A DNA stretch of 64,000 nt, taken from Rhodosporidiobolus odoratus. Taxonomy: Eukaryota; Basidiomycota; Microbotryomycetes; Sporidiobolales; Sporidiobolaceae. How positions within the stretch are numbered: the first letter of the stretch is position 1; the number at the start of each line of letters is the position of its first letter. Under the pieces are notes generated by a model, which saw only the letters and a program-made list of their open reading frames with translations, searched no databases and was not told where the DNA came from. Shown here one piece after another: positions 23,886 through 35,243 of this stretch. A program made the translations under genes and the position numbers. The stretch is from positions 372,001 through 436,000 of the forward strand of contig JAOANU010000001.1 in NCBI GenBank assembly GCA_034387635.1, given 5' to 3'.

Positions 23886-26108
23886 ATGAGAGATCAGCAA
23901 CACCTGACGATGGCACATGGCGGACTCCCTCCACTGCCTCCGCCGCCTGCCGCCGCTCTCCATCCTCTTCAACGACAAGCCGCCTCCGCCTCCGTTTCAT
24001 CAGCCGCTCTACCCTTCTCCGACAAGCCCAAGTCCAGTGGCAGTAGCGCCACGCCACCGACACCACTCTTCTCTCGCAGCTCGCAGCCTTTACTTGACCT
24101 TGAAGATCGTCAACCTCTGACCGGGAAGCGGTTATCGCGGCGGGACAGCGCGCTAGGGGTGCAAGATGACGGACGAGACGCATGGGAGGATGAAGGAAAG
24201 GTCGACGAAGAACCGCATGTCAACGATGGAAAATCGGGACATTTGGTCGTGCTGTCGAAACATCCGACTTTTGTTCTTGTACGTCGTCTACTCTTTCTCC
24301 CCCTTTTCCCCGTGGCCCTCGATCGCGGAGGACTGACTAGAGGCAATGTGCGCAGGAAGAGGTGAAAGCGCATGCGGGAGTGCTGGTCGCCATCCGACGG
24401 AGAAAAGGAGATCATGGAGCACTAGGTGAGGAGGATGTTGCGCTCGAGGTGCGTTCCCTAGTCTTTCGGACCGCAGTGAGACCATATGTGCTGACGTCTC
24501 TTCCGCTACAGCGTATGCCTTTGACCACGCGGATAGGCATGAGGCTGCTTTATCACGGCCTAACCCAAGGGCGGATAGTTCGGAGCAAGGTCGTCGAGAA
24601 TGTGAGCTTGCCCCTCTTCTCAAGGCTTGTCCGCTCTTGACTGACTAGCTGGATGCTGGTCCTGGCAGACCTTCAAGAAGTGGTCCGAGAAGGAAGGTAA
24701 GCCGCTTCGTCCATCGGGTTGCATATAAACCCTTGTACCGACACGCAATTGACTTGTAAGTTACCCTTACAGGCAAGAAATTCGACAATCCACGACATGC
24801 ACTCGAGCGGATACAGCACTTTGTTGATGCCTACGACAGTGAGTCTCTGCTCCACCTTTTCTTTCATAGTTCCCTGCACCACGCTGTCGAGTAGACCGCC
24901 TCTCAGCCATTCCTTCTCCGCTAACTCGTCAACAGACTGAACTGAAGCCCTCCGCCTGTACAGTCAAAACCGACGACCTCCTTAAACCCAACCTTGCCGA
25001 CTACCCGACCCTGAACCATTTCTTCTATCGCAAACTTCGACCAGATGCCCGACCAATAGCTTCGCCCGACGACGCCACCGTCATCTCGAGCGCGCTGCAG
25101 ACTGCCGGCTGACCGTCTTCGACAGCGTCGACAGTACAAAGAAGCTGTGGGTCAAGGTGGGTAATTCTCTTTGACCAGCTTGGCGAGCCTGAGGCTCATG
25201 GTCGTCCTCTCGATTCACCACCGCAGGGCCGTCACTTCACGCTCGAAACGTTGCTGCGAGATGCCTCCTTAGCTTCAGATCTCAAGAACGGCAGCGTTGC
25301 CATTTTCCGTCTGGCACCAGCAGATTACCACCGGTTTCACACGCCGATAGCCTGCGTGGTCGGGGAGACGAAGCACATACCGGGAGTCTACTACGTAAGA
25401 CCTATTCCTGCCACCTTCGCAGCTACAAACAGAAGGCGACAATTGCGGAAGTCTGACCGCGTCTTTCTCTTTTTTCTTCTTGCTTTCAGACTGTCAACTC
25501 GATGATTGTGCGAGACAAGCGCTTCGACGTCTTTACCGAGAATAAGCGCGATGGTGAGTACTTTGACTGTCATCCTAGGAGTTTCCCTCGATCTCGTGTG
25601 GCGTTAATCCTTTTCTTCCTCTGCAGTCACGACATTGCATACCATCAACCCTGCCATCTCCGACCCTTCTCAGCGCAAGCAAATTCCCGTCGCGTATGTG
25701 CAGGTAGGAGCGCTGCTAGTAGCTAGTATTAGGCAGACAAAGAAGGAGGGCAAAGCGGTGAAGAGGGGAGACGAGTTGGGTTATTTCGGTGCGCGATTTC
25801 CTTTTCGGCTTTCTTAGGTACAGTCTCTGATTACGTGTCTCTTGCAGCCTACGGCGGAAGTACCGTCATCGCCGTCTTCCCAGCTAGGACGGTCAAGTGG
25901 GACGCGGATTTATTGCGGAACTCGAAGGGGGAGAACGCGGAGGGGGTGCAGGTGGAGACGCTGGTCAAGGTACGTATCACACAAATTGCCTCTGATGACC
26001 TGACGTGGTTTCGAGAGTTGGCGCACTCGCGCTCCCTAAGACTGACATTGTTTCGTGCTGTTTTTCCGGCAGGTCGGGGAGAGGATTGGTACATGGGTCG
26101 CACCGTAA
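23886..26108 (+). CDS. Phosphatidylserine decarboxylase (GGST type), with an apparent frameshift
   Basis: Converts phosphatidylserine to phosphatidylethanolamine; the proenzyme self-cleaves at a Ser to form a pyruvoyl group. Exons: 23886-24278, 24356-24448, 24512-24601, 24669-24696, 24773-24838, 24964-25156 (with the break), 25227-25394, 25490-25553, 25627-25788, 25848-25969 and 26073-26108. Diagnostic blocks are LNHFFYRKLRPDARPI, SAADCR then FDSVDSTKKLWVKG, APADYHRFHTPI (catalytic region), TVNSMIV, VGALLVASI and the cleavage motif YGGSTVIAVF near the C-terminus. The N-terminus is Pro/Ser-rich, with no C2 domain and no obvious mitochondrial TM segment, so it resembles the Psd2/3 group only in its GGST end. 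In exon 6 the frame leading to the conserved block is interrupted: around 25089-25096 (agcgcgct) the frame shifts and stops at 25110-25112. No GT-AG intron can explain it. Confidence 0.88.
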
Positions 26109-26534
26109 TGACAATTTTCGACGGCCCCATTGGTATACGTAAGATTTGCAAGACGAGCACAGGCGATCCCAACGAGAAGGGCCCGACTCGAACGGAAGAC
26201 GACAGCCTCCTGGTTCTTCTCCCGCTCCGGCATGCTCGCGTCCCTCTGACGTTCGAGAAACTACTGCGACAGCGGTGTACGCCGTTCACAGCTTGCTTGG
26301 CCCGATCCTCGTCACCGGTAGGTTCTTGACCAGCTCTGACAACTCGTTCAGTCGATCATCTGTTTGTTTGCCGAAGACATGGGGCGGTATTTGAGGGGGG
26401 TGTCCCAGGCTGGTCCTGCTTCTCTTCCTTCACACTCGACTTCACAGCTCTCGCCTGCAGAATAAGTCCCTCTCTGAGCCTACTCATCGTCAACGCGACA
26501 ATCCCCATTCTTCTTTTCTCGTCGGTCACTCGCC
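26109..26534. other. Intergenic region, PSD to orphan acidic protein
   Basis: 426 bases between plus-strand genes, presumed 3' UTR and promoter. Nothing else is supported. Confidence 0.5.
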
Positions 26535-28259
26535 ATGTTTTCCTTGGCCACGGTCAACCTCAATACCGCCGCGTATCTCGCCATAATGGCGCAGACTGAG
26601 CCTCAGTTTAGGGCCTGGGAGGAAGCTTCTCGCTCACAGAGGCAGAATGCAGCACAGGAAAAGGTGTGTGTAGTAATGCCTCTTCTTTTCCCGCCCTCGA
26701 GGACAACGTGTGTTGACCGTGCTCGGGAAAAGCCTAGCTCCCGACAGGACCGGAAGCAAGAGCGATCGGCGCAGACTGATCTGTCCTTCGACCGCGACCA
26801 CGAGCACAAACAGGTGAATTCGCTTTTCAACTGGGTTGTCTCACAGGGGTACGGCTGACTCCTTTGCTTCACGTCCCTTCTCCTGTATCAGCTGGTTGCC
26901 ACCGTCGCCAAGGTCATCCAGAGGCTCGACGACCGCCAGAAGCACCTCAAGCGCGTTGAGGACAAGACCGACATTGTCCTTTCTCTCCTACGATCTCAGC
27001 AAAAGTCCACCAGCCTTGTCGTTCCCCTCGTTCAGGTCAACTACAACCTTATAGCTACACATGATGTGCAAGGTGACGTCGAATCTGTCGACGACGTCCA
27101 GGCTCTTCACCTTGCTGGCTACATCCCGCCTCTCGTCGACCAGCATGGCACCCTGTACTACCAGAACGGCGTCACCTTCCACCCTCGCCAGGCCAACTCC
27201 GACTCTGGTGCGGCTAGGTCGACCACTTTCGCGCCCCTCCAGGTCTCCTCCATCTGCACCGACGACTTCGCGGACCTTCCTCCCCTGGTCGACCACCGCG
27301 GTTACATCGCCGATGGCGAGTTCCTCGGCATGCCTCCTCTCGTTGACCATCAAGGCCGCTTGTTCCTCGTCGATCCTCCGACTTACGAGGCATCCAACCG
27401 CGGGCACGTCGAGGTCGAGTCCTCTACTTCCGCCGCGCCACTGGTCTCGCACTTCGAAGGAATGATTAGGGAGATGTTGGCTTGTGTGCAGGCTAACGAG
27501 CAGGCGCACGATGCGGTACATCTCACACCGTCGATGGAAACAGAGGCGCTTGCGGAGGAGGAGAACGAGGTTGAGGAGGAAATCGAGGACGACCACGAAT
27601 CCTTCGCCCTGGCCTCACTCGACTCTTGTTCCGAATCCTCCATCAGCAGCCTCGAATCAGTCTCGATCCGCGACGCCGACTTCATCTCTCTCTCCACCGA
27701 CGCCGGCGCGAGGATTGTCGCCGAAGCAGCCGATGTCGAAGCTCAGTATGTCTCCGCCCCGTCCAACCCTCTCCCCCTCACTCTCGACGGCATCTCCGTC
27801 TCCTCCCCCGCCATCGTGCCCATACTCTCGAGTCCGACTTCGGAGCACTGCGAGCAACTCGCGACGGTACTCGCAGAGTTGAAGCTCAATCAGCGAGGCG
27901 GGAGGAAGAGGAGCAGGAGCGTTTTCGAGGTGTTTTCGGGGGTTCCTGTTGTTGCTGCTGCTGCTGAAGCTGAGCACAAGCTCGGGGAAGAGGGTGCGGT
28001 CAGAATGGTCGACGCCGGGCGTGCTGAGATGGGTGGAGACAGTGAGGCAGAGGGCGAGGACGAGGACAAAAATGAGGACGAGGACGAAGCCAATGACGAG
28101 GACCGACCGCGCGATACCGACACGCCCGAGGTGCTCGGACTCCAGATTCAGCTCCTCGAGGCCAAGTTGAGGGTGGCTAGGTTTGTGGAGGAAGAGGCGG
28201 AGAGGAAGTTGGCTCGGCTCGCGGAGGTGGAGTCGGATTCGGAGAAGGAGGAGGAGTGA
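26535..28259 (+). CDS. Orphan acidic protein with three PPLVD repeats and terminal coiled coils
   Basis: Not recognised. Exons 26535-26663, 26748-26813 and 26892-28259 give about 520 residues. Exons 2-3 start a helical, coiled-coil-like stretch (VIQRLDDRQKHLKRVEDK). The middle, near residues 140-220, has three imperfect copies of [I/L/M]PPLVDxxG followed by an aromatic-rich strand: IPPLVDQHGTLYYQNG, LPPLVDHRGYIADGEF and MPPLVDHQGRLFLVD, spaced 40-70 residues apart. A low-complexity acidic/Ser region, a KRSRS basic patch, an E/D-rich stretch and a C-terminal helical segment ending in EKEEE follow. No signal peptide or TM segment is visible. The long third exon with normal codon use and a Pro/Glu-rich composition supports real coding. 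It is more likely a scaffold or nuclear protein than an enzyme, but no function can be assigned. Confidence 0.72.
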
Positions 28260-28992
28260 ACGCTGAGAGACTGGGTGAACTCGTAACTGAGCTTAGTGTG
28301 CACAGGAGCTGTTGTTCTGAGCATTTCTTGCATCCGACCCTCCGATGGCACGCAGCTTCGAACGGGAGAAAAAGCAGAAAAAGGCTGGCACAGCGCGACC
28401 GAGGCCGAGGTAAGGCGGCGCACATAGACGCTGCACTTCGAGCACCATCGGTGCAGCGCCTCTCGGCGAGAATCGACGGGAACAAGCTGTTATGAAGGAA
28501 GACGAGGTTAGAAGGGTGTGAAAATGCAGGATGGGGTCGCGGGTCACGCACCGATGGCCTTTTCATTGGCTTCGCCCAGATCGTGCAGCATCTTGCGGCT
28601 CCGTGCAAGCCTTCAACGTCCTCACGTAGCTGTATGAGGCGGGGTTAGGTCATGATGCATGATGCATGATGGCGGCTCATTAACATTGGCGGGATGGGCA
28701 GGACGACGAACTGCACGCAGCGGCTGTTTCGGCATATGCGGTGGGTACATGCAGGTGTCTGTATGCTCTGCTGCTGCTCAGCTGTGAGCGGAGTGAGGTG
28801 GACGATCGCAACCACCTTTCGAGATAGCAGAGATTCCGATCGCGTGCTCATTCCCCTTCTCCGCCACAAGATAGCTCGCTACTGCTCTCACCAGTACTCT
28901 CGAACTGTATTGGCTGCCCTCCGCTGACTGACTCGCTCTGCCTCCTCGTTTGCCTTTATCCCTTCGCGCCCCGTCCGCGACCCTCTCCTGCC
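28260..28992. other. Intergenic region with short CATGATG direct repeat
   Basis: 733 bases between plus-strand genes. Around 28651-28672 the heptamer catgatg occurs three times in tandem or overlapping form (atgatgcatgatgcatgatgg). Otherwise unremarkable and without a supported gene. Confidence 0.5.
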
Positions 28993-30663
28993 ATGGCTGC
29001 CTCGTCAGATTACGAGCTGCTAGAGGTGCGTAGAGCTGCCTCGTGACCCCTACTAAGCTCATCTCGAAGTGCCTGCTCAAGTCTGGTCCTGTGTTTGCAG
29101 CTACTCCGGTCAATACCCCCACTCCTCTCTCCCGACCTCCCTTCACCACCGCCCTCACCTCCCCCAGAGCCTATACCACGTTCCCCAGTCAAGCGCAAGC
29201 ATGAAGACGTCGACCACAAGTCTCCGAGCAGCAAACCAAATGCAGCAACGACCTTGGGACTGGGCTTGGAAGGAACCGAAGGAGGACCTCACGAGAAAGA
29301 CAGGGAGCAACCAGCCAAGTAAGCTACCCTTTCCCTTGTCAAGATCCTCCTCTGCTAACCTCTTGTCCGCCACAGACGCGCTCGCCCCGCTCCACCTCCA
29401 CCACCGCCTGCGCCTGCGCCAGCTCCTCCCCGTCTCGCACCTCCGCCTCCCCCGCCAGCGTTGCTCGCTCATCCTCCCACGCCCGAGCTCAAAAGCTCCC
29501 CCGCGCTCACTGGAGCGAGACTTCCGCCGTCTGGGTCAAGCTCGAAACCCAAGGCCGAAGAGGAATGGAGGAAGGATTGGCCGAAAGAGAAGTTGAGAAA
29601 GCTGGGGGCGCAGTACGTCTCGTTGCCCAAGCCGCGCCTCTCAGGCGCACACTGACGATCTCCGCCCATGCAGATGCCGCGAACTTGGCCGCAGCCTTAA
29701 ACACAAAGGCGACGCCTTTGCCCGTACCACTTCCGAAGATGCTCGTCAAGCTCGCAAAGACCGCCTGCGCGGCATAGTCCATCAGATGGACGCTATCCTG
29801 CTCTACGTCTTTGCGTTCTGGTGCGACGACGCGGCGGGACGAACGTGCTTGACGCAGAATTGGCAGAGCGTGTTTGGGTTGATTGGCTTTGTCAGGAAGG
29901 CGGCCGAGAGGGAAGGGGGCGCTTCGGTAATCATAGGCCTATGGTACGCCTGTCTCCTCGGTGATCGGGTGTACAGTTTCTTGAGGCTGACGCTTCAGCT
30001 CGATCACACAGCATGAGGATGGAGGCAGTCGCGGTTCACACTTTGGCGATGCATGAGCAGAAAGCGCTCAACTTTCGAGGAACACAACTGTCGCACACGA
30101 CGTCGACCTCGTCCTCGGTGCTCACCACGTCCTCAACGAGTGGGTCGTCCCGCCAAGCCCCACCACCCCCGCCACCTCCTCCTGCGGCCGAGCATACCGC
30201 TTCTCCCTCGTCCATTTCGACCGGTTCCCCCGCGGCCACCTCCCCTTCCGCCGCTCCCTCTTTCCTGACCTCGACCACCCCCTCTACCTCGACGTCGACT
30301 GCATCCATTGCTGGTACCGACAGCAAAGCCTACCAAGACTTCCTCCGTTCCTTCCTACGCGCCTCACCCGACCTCTTCCGCTTCCAACGCCTCTACTCCG
30401 ACTCCTTCTCCATGCTCTCCCCCGCGCTCCTCTCGACCGCGTTCCCTCGAGCTTGGGCAACCTGCGTCCAACCCGTGACGTTTGACCACCCCGACGTAAC
30501 CGAGTTTGTCCTCCCATGCAAACCTTGGAGGTTTGCTTATCCTGCAGATCTTGGACGCGGGGTGGTAGGGCATCAGGTGGCGTTTTGTAGGATGGTGCTG
30601 GAGGAATGGAGTGAGAGGGAGGGGTTGGGGTGGGAGGCGGCGAGATTGGGCGAAGGGATCTAG
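28993..30663 (+). CDS. Unknown Pro-rich protein with AFF C-terminal-homology-like domain
   Basis: Not confidently recognised. Exons 28993-29025, 29101-29318, 29376-29612, 29674-29943 and 30012-30663 give about 469 residues. The first 170 residues are Pro/Ala/Ser-rich with a KRKHED basic patch. A predicted helical region follows: WRKDWPKEKLRKLG, then RELGRSLKHKGDAFAR, then QMDAILLYVFAFWCDDAA. The pattern of a basic helix, LKHKxDA and a hydrophobic helix with FxxC resembles the C-terminal homology domain of metazoan AF4/FMR2 proteins. That comparison is from memory and is an inference. A Ser/Thr/Pro insert (30110-30300) precedes a conserved-looking C-terminal part (FDHPDVTEFVLPCKPWRFAYP). If the AFF link held, the protein would be a transcription elongation scaffold. 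Confidence 0.68.
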
Positions 30664-31315
30664 GTTGACAAGCGGTTTTCTTTGACCGCTGTCTCTGCTT
30701 CACATCCTCGGTTCTTTCCGTAGTCCATTGCAATGTTGCCAGTACTATCATTCTGCCTCGTGTTCAGGCTCGTCCAGTGAGGCTGATTGATGAAGGCGAG
30801 GCACCAAGTCGAGCTTGGCTTTGGTTTGTCACCTCCTGCACTGCTCGTATCGCTCTAGAAGGTCGGCGGATCTGACCAGGCCCAAAGAACAGCCATAGAG
30901 GTCGACTGGTACGGTTCGCATCTCCGCTCACCCCGTCGCGGCGGAGGCCTTAGCCTCGCCATCCTTCATCGCACAACCTGGCCATAAGTAGGTCAACAGC
31001 CCCGGAACAGAAGCGGAGCGCTGCGTAGGGTCATTGAAGCTACTCAGTCAAAGGCCAGGCGTGCGTATGACTGCTCAGATGCTGGTGCGAGGCGGGAAAC
31101 GGCTCGCGGAGGGAACGCTTCGGAACTTCGAAGCAGGCGGACTTACAAGGGCGACTGAGCACAATGCGTAAGCTTCTGATCTCGTTATAGTGCTGACCGA
31201 CTCCTCTCCGTCCACAGCCTCTCCGCCCACAGCCCGTCACCCCACAAGCACCTCTTTCTCCGCGCCTTCCCTCCCTTCCCGTCAACCCTAAGTCCCAGCC
31301 ACATTCTAGTTCAAG
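30664..31315. other. Intergenic region upstream of UTP23
   Basis: 652 bases between plus-strand genes, with a pyrimidine-rich stretch just before the UTP23 start. No gene or RNA is supported. Confidence 0.5.
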
Positions 31316-32768
31316 ATGAGGCAAAAACGCGTCAAGAGTTACCGCAAGGTTATGCACTTGTACCAGCAGGCTTTTGGGTTCCGGTACGACCAGCTACAAC
31401 CACCCCTTTGATGCATTCGCTTTCTTCCTTTTGCTTGAGGAAAGTGTAGATAGCTTTTAGGCGCCTTGAAGCTGATGCTTTCGAATCCTCGCAGAGAACC
31501 GTATCAGCTACTCGGTAGGCTCGCCCTCCTCGTCACCTTCGCGCTCTGGGCTGATTATGCGCAACGCAATCTGACTGGCCGTTTTTTTCTCCCTTCCCGT
31601 TATCGTATCTCTCGCAGTTGATGCCGCCTTTGTGAAAGCCTGTGTGCAGCAAAAGCTGGATGTCATGTCGAGGTTGCAGGACGTACTGCAAGGAGCCGTC
31701 AAGCCTAGTACGCTCTGCTCCCGCTTCTTCTCATCCTACAGAACTAGCTAATATGGCTTTTCCGCAGTGATCACTCAATGCTGCATTACAGCGTTGTACG
31801 AAGGTGGAGACGACACTCAAGCTGCAGTCGACGCAGCAAAGGGTTTTGAGCGGAGGAAATGCAATCATTTCAAAGCACGACCGGAGGAAGAATGCATGCT
31901 GGCAATGGCGGGTACGTCTTTCCGTTCCCTCCGGCCCTTCCACCCGGCGCAAGTTGGCTGACCAATCCTCTCTGGGCTACAGGTGCCGAAAACAAGAACC
32001 GCTACGTCTTCGCCACTCAATCCCTTGACCTTCGACAGAACCTTCGAAAAGTTCCCGGAAGTCCGATCATCTACATCGCGAGGAGTGTCATGCTGTTGGA
32101 GTCGCCTAGCGATCAGACTATGCAGAAGAAGATCAGGGTTAGTCGGGTTCCTTGACTTTGCGTTTCCATGCTGTGCTTTCGGGCCCACGCCGAGAACGGT
32201 TTCGCGCTCGCGGAACTCGATGCTGACCTTCGTCTACATCGCTCGTCAGAATGAGTCCGCCAAGCTACATGTCTCAGCTGAAGAACTCTCCCAGATCACC
32301 GGTCAACCTCTTCCCTCCCCTCCATCCGAAGACGACGAACCCGCCCCCGCTACAACCGCAAACGCCGACGGAGGAGTGTCCTCCCAGGAACCCAAAAAGA
32401 AGAAGAGACAACGCGGTCCCAAAGGCCCGAATCCTCTGAGCATCAAGAAGAAGAAGGCAGTGATGAATCCGGCAAAGGCGCAGAGGCCTAGTAAGAGGCT
32501 TAGGGAGGAGGAGGATGGGACACGGGGAAGTGGCTTGACCAGGGAAGAACGGGAGATCAAGAGGAAGAGGGAGGAGGAGGGGAAGGTGGTTAGTATGGCG
32601 CCGCGGGGAGGTGGGGGTGAGGGCGAGAGGAAAAAGAGGAAGAGGAGACGGAAGGGGGGTGCGGATGGAGGGGACGCGGCGACTGGTGGAGATGGCGCAG
32701 GAAGAGGCGAGGGTGAAGGGTCAGGAGAGGGAGCGGCAGCGACAAGTGGCGAGGGCACGACCGCTTGA
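31316..32768 (+). CDS. UTP23: UTP23, rRNA-processing PIN-like protein
   Basis: Nucleolar small-subunit processome factor related to Fcf1, with a PIN-like fold, needed for early pre-18S cleavages and snR30 release (family knowledge). Exons 31316-31383, 31495-31514 (20 nt), 31618-31707, 31768-31911, 31983-32137 and 32250-32768 give about 331 residues. Diagnostic blocks are the start MRQKRVKSYRKVMHLYQQ, FREPYQLLVDAAFV, MITQCCITALYE, the CCHC-like zinc motif around RRKCNHFKARPEEECMLAMAG, RYVFATQSLDLR and GSPIIYIARSVMLLE. The C-terminal 150 residues are highly basic (KKKKRQRGPKGPNPLSIKKK) as in the family, with a lineage-specific Gly/Glu/Ala-rich end. The start ATG gives the invariant MRQKR N-terminus. 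Confidence 0.94.
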
Positions 32769-32919
32769 TACCGTACGTTGTTGTATGCAGAGAGAAGGCC
32801 CGTAACGCTGATGCGGCTCTCTTTTCTCTCTCGGGTGCACTCGTCTGCGGGGCGGCTCTGGTGGATTGGTTCTATACAGTAACTGGCTTGGCTTTTTCTG
32901 CTCGGAGCCGTGCAGTGCC

Positions 32920-33808
32920 ATGGCGGCCTCACACAGGGTAATTTTCCTCCATTCTCTCTGTCCATGTTACTCCCTGTCTAGCAAGCTGGCGCTCACTGTA
33001 CGCCTAGATGCAAGTGACCCGGAGAGTTGGGGCGGAATCAACCTGCTTCGGGCCGATTCTCGACAAAAACTCACCGAACAAGCCCAACTGCGAACCAGTT
33101 GTTGTCGACTACGCGGCTGTTCCCGAAACCCTTCCAACTGAAGCGCAGGCCGTGGCCACCTACCTCCGAAGTCAACCTTTCGCCGCTCCCCACGCCACCG
33201 TTTTCTTCTGCTCGCCTCAAGTGCATCTTCTCAAGCGGAGCGGGAGTTGTCCCACAGCCGTGAGCACCACCTCCAGCCTCTCTCAGCCCGCCCTACTTTC
33301 AGGAGTCAGCTAGTCGAATGCCACGGCTGCTACAACGACAGCAACCAAGGCCGCAATCAGCTCAAGTTTTCAGGTGAACTGTCCAAAGCCTTCTATGCCA
33401 CTGTGCACGAGCACACCCAGGCAGTCGAGGAACACTACTGGCGCGCCGCAGAACTAGAAGAACTCGATAGGCAGCTGATGAGACACGGCGATGTTGAGGA
33501 GAGCATCAAGGTTGAGCGCAAGAGGAACTTTGTTGAAGGAGCTGAACATTGGCGACGCTTTACAGGTGCGTCTACGCTGCATCGATTCGCTTTTCCCCGT
33601 GTACTGGCAGTCCTGCTCCCTCTTTATGCAACACCTGGGGACGGCCAACGCAGCGCTCGGGGTCACGTTTTATGCTCTCTATTATATCGTGCAGCAACAG
33701 GGCTTCGAGATATCGGCGATTAATTCTGCGCTTGCTTGGCACCAAACCGACCTGATCTCGGCTGGCCAGCTTATGCAGGAACTCAAGGAGATGAGGAATG
33801 AAGAATAA
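32920..33808 (+). CDS. Small unknown protein with a CxxC (CHGC) motif
   Basis: Not recognised. A GT-AG model with exons 32920-32937, 33008-33220, 33277-33565 and 33654-33808 closes all phases and gives about 224 residues. The start could instead be the ATG at 33008. Visible features: two N-terminal Cys segments (ESTCFGPILDKNSPNKPNC), a CHGCYND motif, a long amphipathic helical stretch rich in Glu/Arg (HTQAVEEHYWRAAELEELDR), and a hydrophobic segment ALGVTFYALYYIVQQ that may be a membrane or buried helix. The short introns and clean frame support expression, but the function is unknown. Confidence 0.55.
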
Positions 33809-34452
33809 GGAGCAGGAGCCTGAAGGTGAAGGTACGTTTATGTGCCTTCCTCGTTCTGAACCATCCTGTGTTGAGTCAAGCCTGAACAGACTCGTGCGAT
33901 GGTTCTCAATCTGACTCACGCTTGGCTAAAGAAGTTCGTCGCTCGGCCCCGTCGCCTCACGCGCTCCCCAATCCGACCATCGCCTTGTCCTCCGAGGCCA
34001 GTGTCGACCTCTCATCCACGTCGTCTTCTTGTGTCGAAGACTACCGCGTCAGCTCTCAAACCGGCGCACTCTCGCGGCAGGCTCACTGAATCTTGACCTG
34101 CAATCTCAAGCAATGCGCCCCGGACCGCCCTCCCTAGTCATACCTCGCCGCATTCGTCGACGCATCCCTCCGACCCGAATTCGTGCACAACCGAACAGCT
34201 GATGCCCACGGCCCTCTCGGCTCCATCGTCAACGCCGTCATCTGAATCCCTTGCCCCGCTTCTTGATGTTGCCGACACCGTCTCGGCACCTGTACGACGG
34301 AAAGCATGGCGGAACAAGGGGGAAGATGGAACAGGACAGCAGGAAGCATGAGAAGGTGACGTCGAGAAGTGGTTGATGTAACGAAGCTTGCTGCTTGCCT
34401 AGTCAGAGTGTTGTACTCAAAAGCTAATCGTTTCCCCTTCAGCTTTCCGTGG
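33809..34452. other. Unassigned sequence
   Basis: About 640 bases after the small unknown gene. ORFs on both strands cross it without any family match or consistent splice pattern. It may include the 3' end of the decayed gene that follows. Confidence 0.4.
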
Positions 34453-34830
34453 CTACAGAGCATAGCCCAGGCTGTATCGGAAGGGTGCCAAAGGGAAGCA
34501 CCAGTTTCCTTCTGCAGGAGGTCAAGCTTTGTACATGTCGCGCTGGTGTAACCAGGGCAAGTCTTTGAACATGTCGAACATGCTGACAATGTTGCCCTCA
34601 GTCTTACCCACGGGAACTCCTGTGACCTCGAACGAGTCAATGTAGAGTCAACAAGCCTGGTCACGTATGTGGCAGCAAGGCTTTTCCGAAGAGACGAGGA
34701 GGAAACCCGGATTGAGAAGGTCCCGCCTCGAGGAAAGGGTCGACTCTCAACGCGCATCCTACTTGGCATCCGCCGAGACAGAGAGAGTAGGCTCTGTCAT
34801 CTTGCCGAAGGTCGGCCACCCCAAGGGGTC
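34453..34830 (-). pseudogene. Decayed protein-coding fragment (minus strand)
   Basis: Reading the minus strand, a CAG acceptor at about 34830 is followed by a protein-like stretch (PLGWPTFGKMTEPTLSVSAD). Farther on come FEVTGVPVGKTEGN, NIVSMFDMFKDLPWLHQRD and, after an in-frame TGA at 34524-34522, WCFPLAPFRYSLGYAL before TAG. The segments read like one globular protein but need a frameshift near 34640-34600 and read-through of TGA, so this looks like a broken gene. I do not recognise the family. An intron model cannot join the parts in phase. Confidence 0.4.
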
Positions 34831-35243
34831 TGCGAAAGAGGCGAAGAAAGGAATCAGTACAGGGAGGAGGGAGAGACGGAGAGAAAAACAGAGTTGTGCT
34901 GAACGAAGGTGACAGAGGCAGAGGATCTACTTGTACTTGGGCAAACACACCTACGTATAGAGCCCGATGACGGCAACGACCAATCGAAGAGAACAAGCGA
35001 ACGTGGCCCACTCCCCACACGGAAAAGCCCTCCTCACCTCGGCTATGCTTTCGCTACGCATGCAGGGTGCGCGGCGTACTCAAGAGAGCTGGGACGACAG
35101 CTGCAGGTTAACAGGCAACGAAACCCGGCGCCGTCTCCGATAAGCTTCTGAAGACTCGAGAGGGTATTTTTCACCATGTCCTATCCTACGAACCGTCGGA
35201 CCGCTCCTTCCCGTGTAAGCATCTTCACGTCAAGTACGCCGCT
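34831..35243. other. Unassigned sequence downstream of CCCH copy A
   Basis: 413 bases between the end of copy A (minus strand) and the decayed fragment. It may hold the upstream exon of that fragment and the 3' UTR of copy A. No defined feature. Confidence 0.4.

Noticed and set aside
24936..24963. PSD exon 6 starting at the CAG at 24935 (TELKPSAC frame)
   Set aside because: The phase from exon 5 gives an immediate stop; the next acceptor at 24963 restores the conserved DAYD-IKTDDLLKP join.
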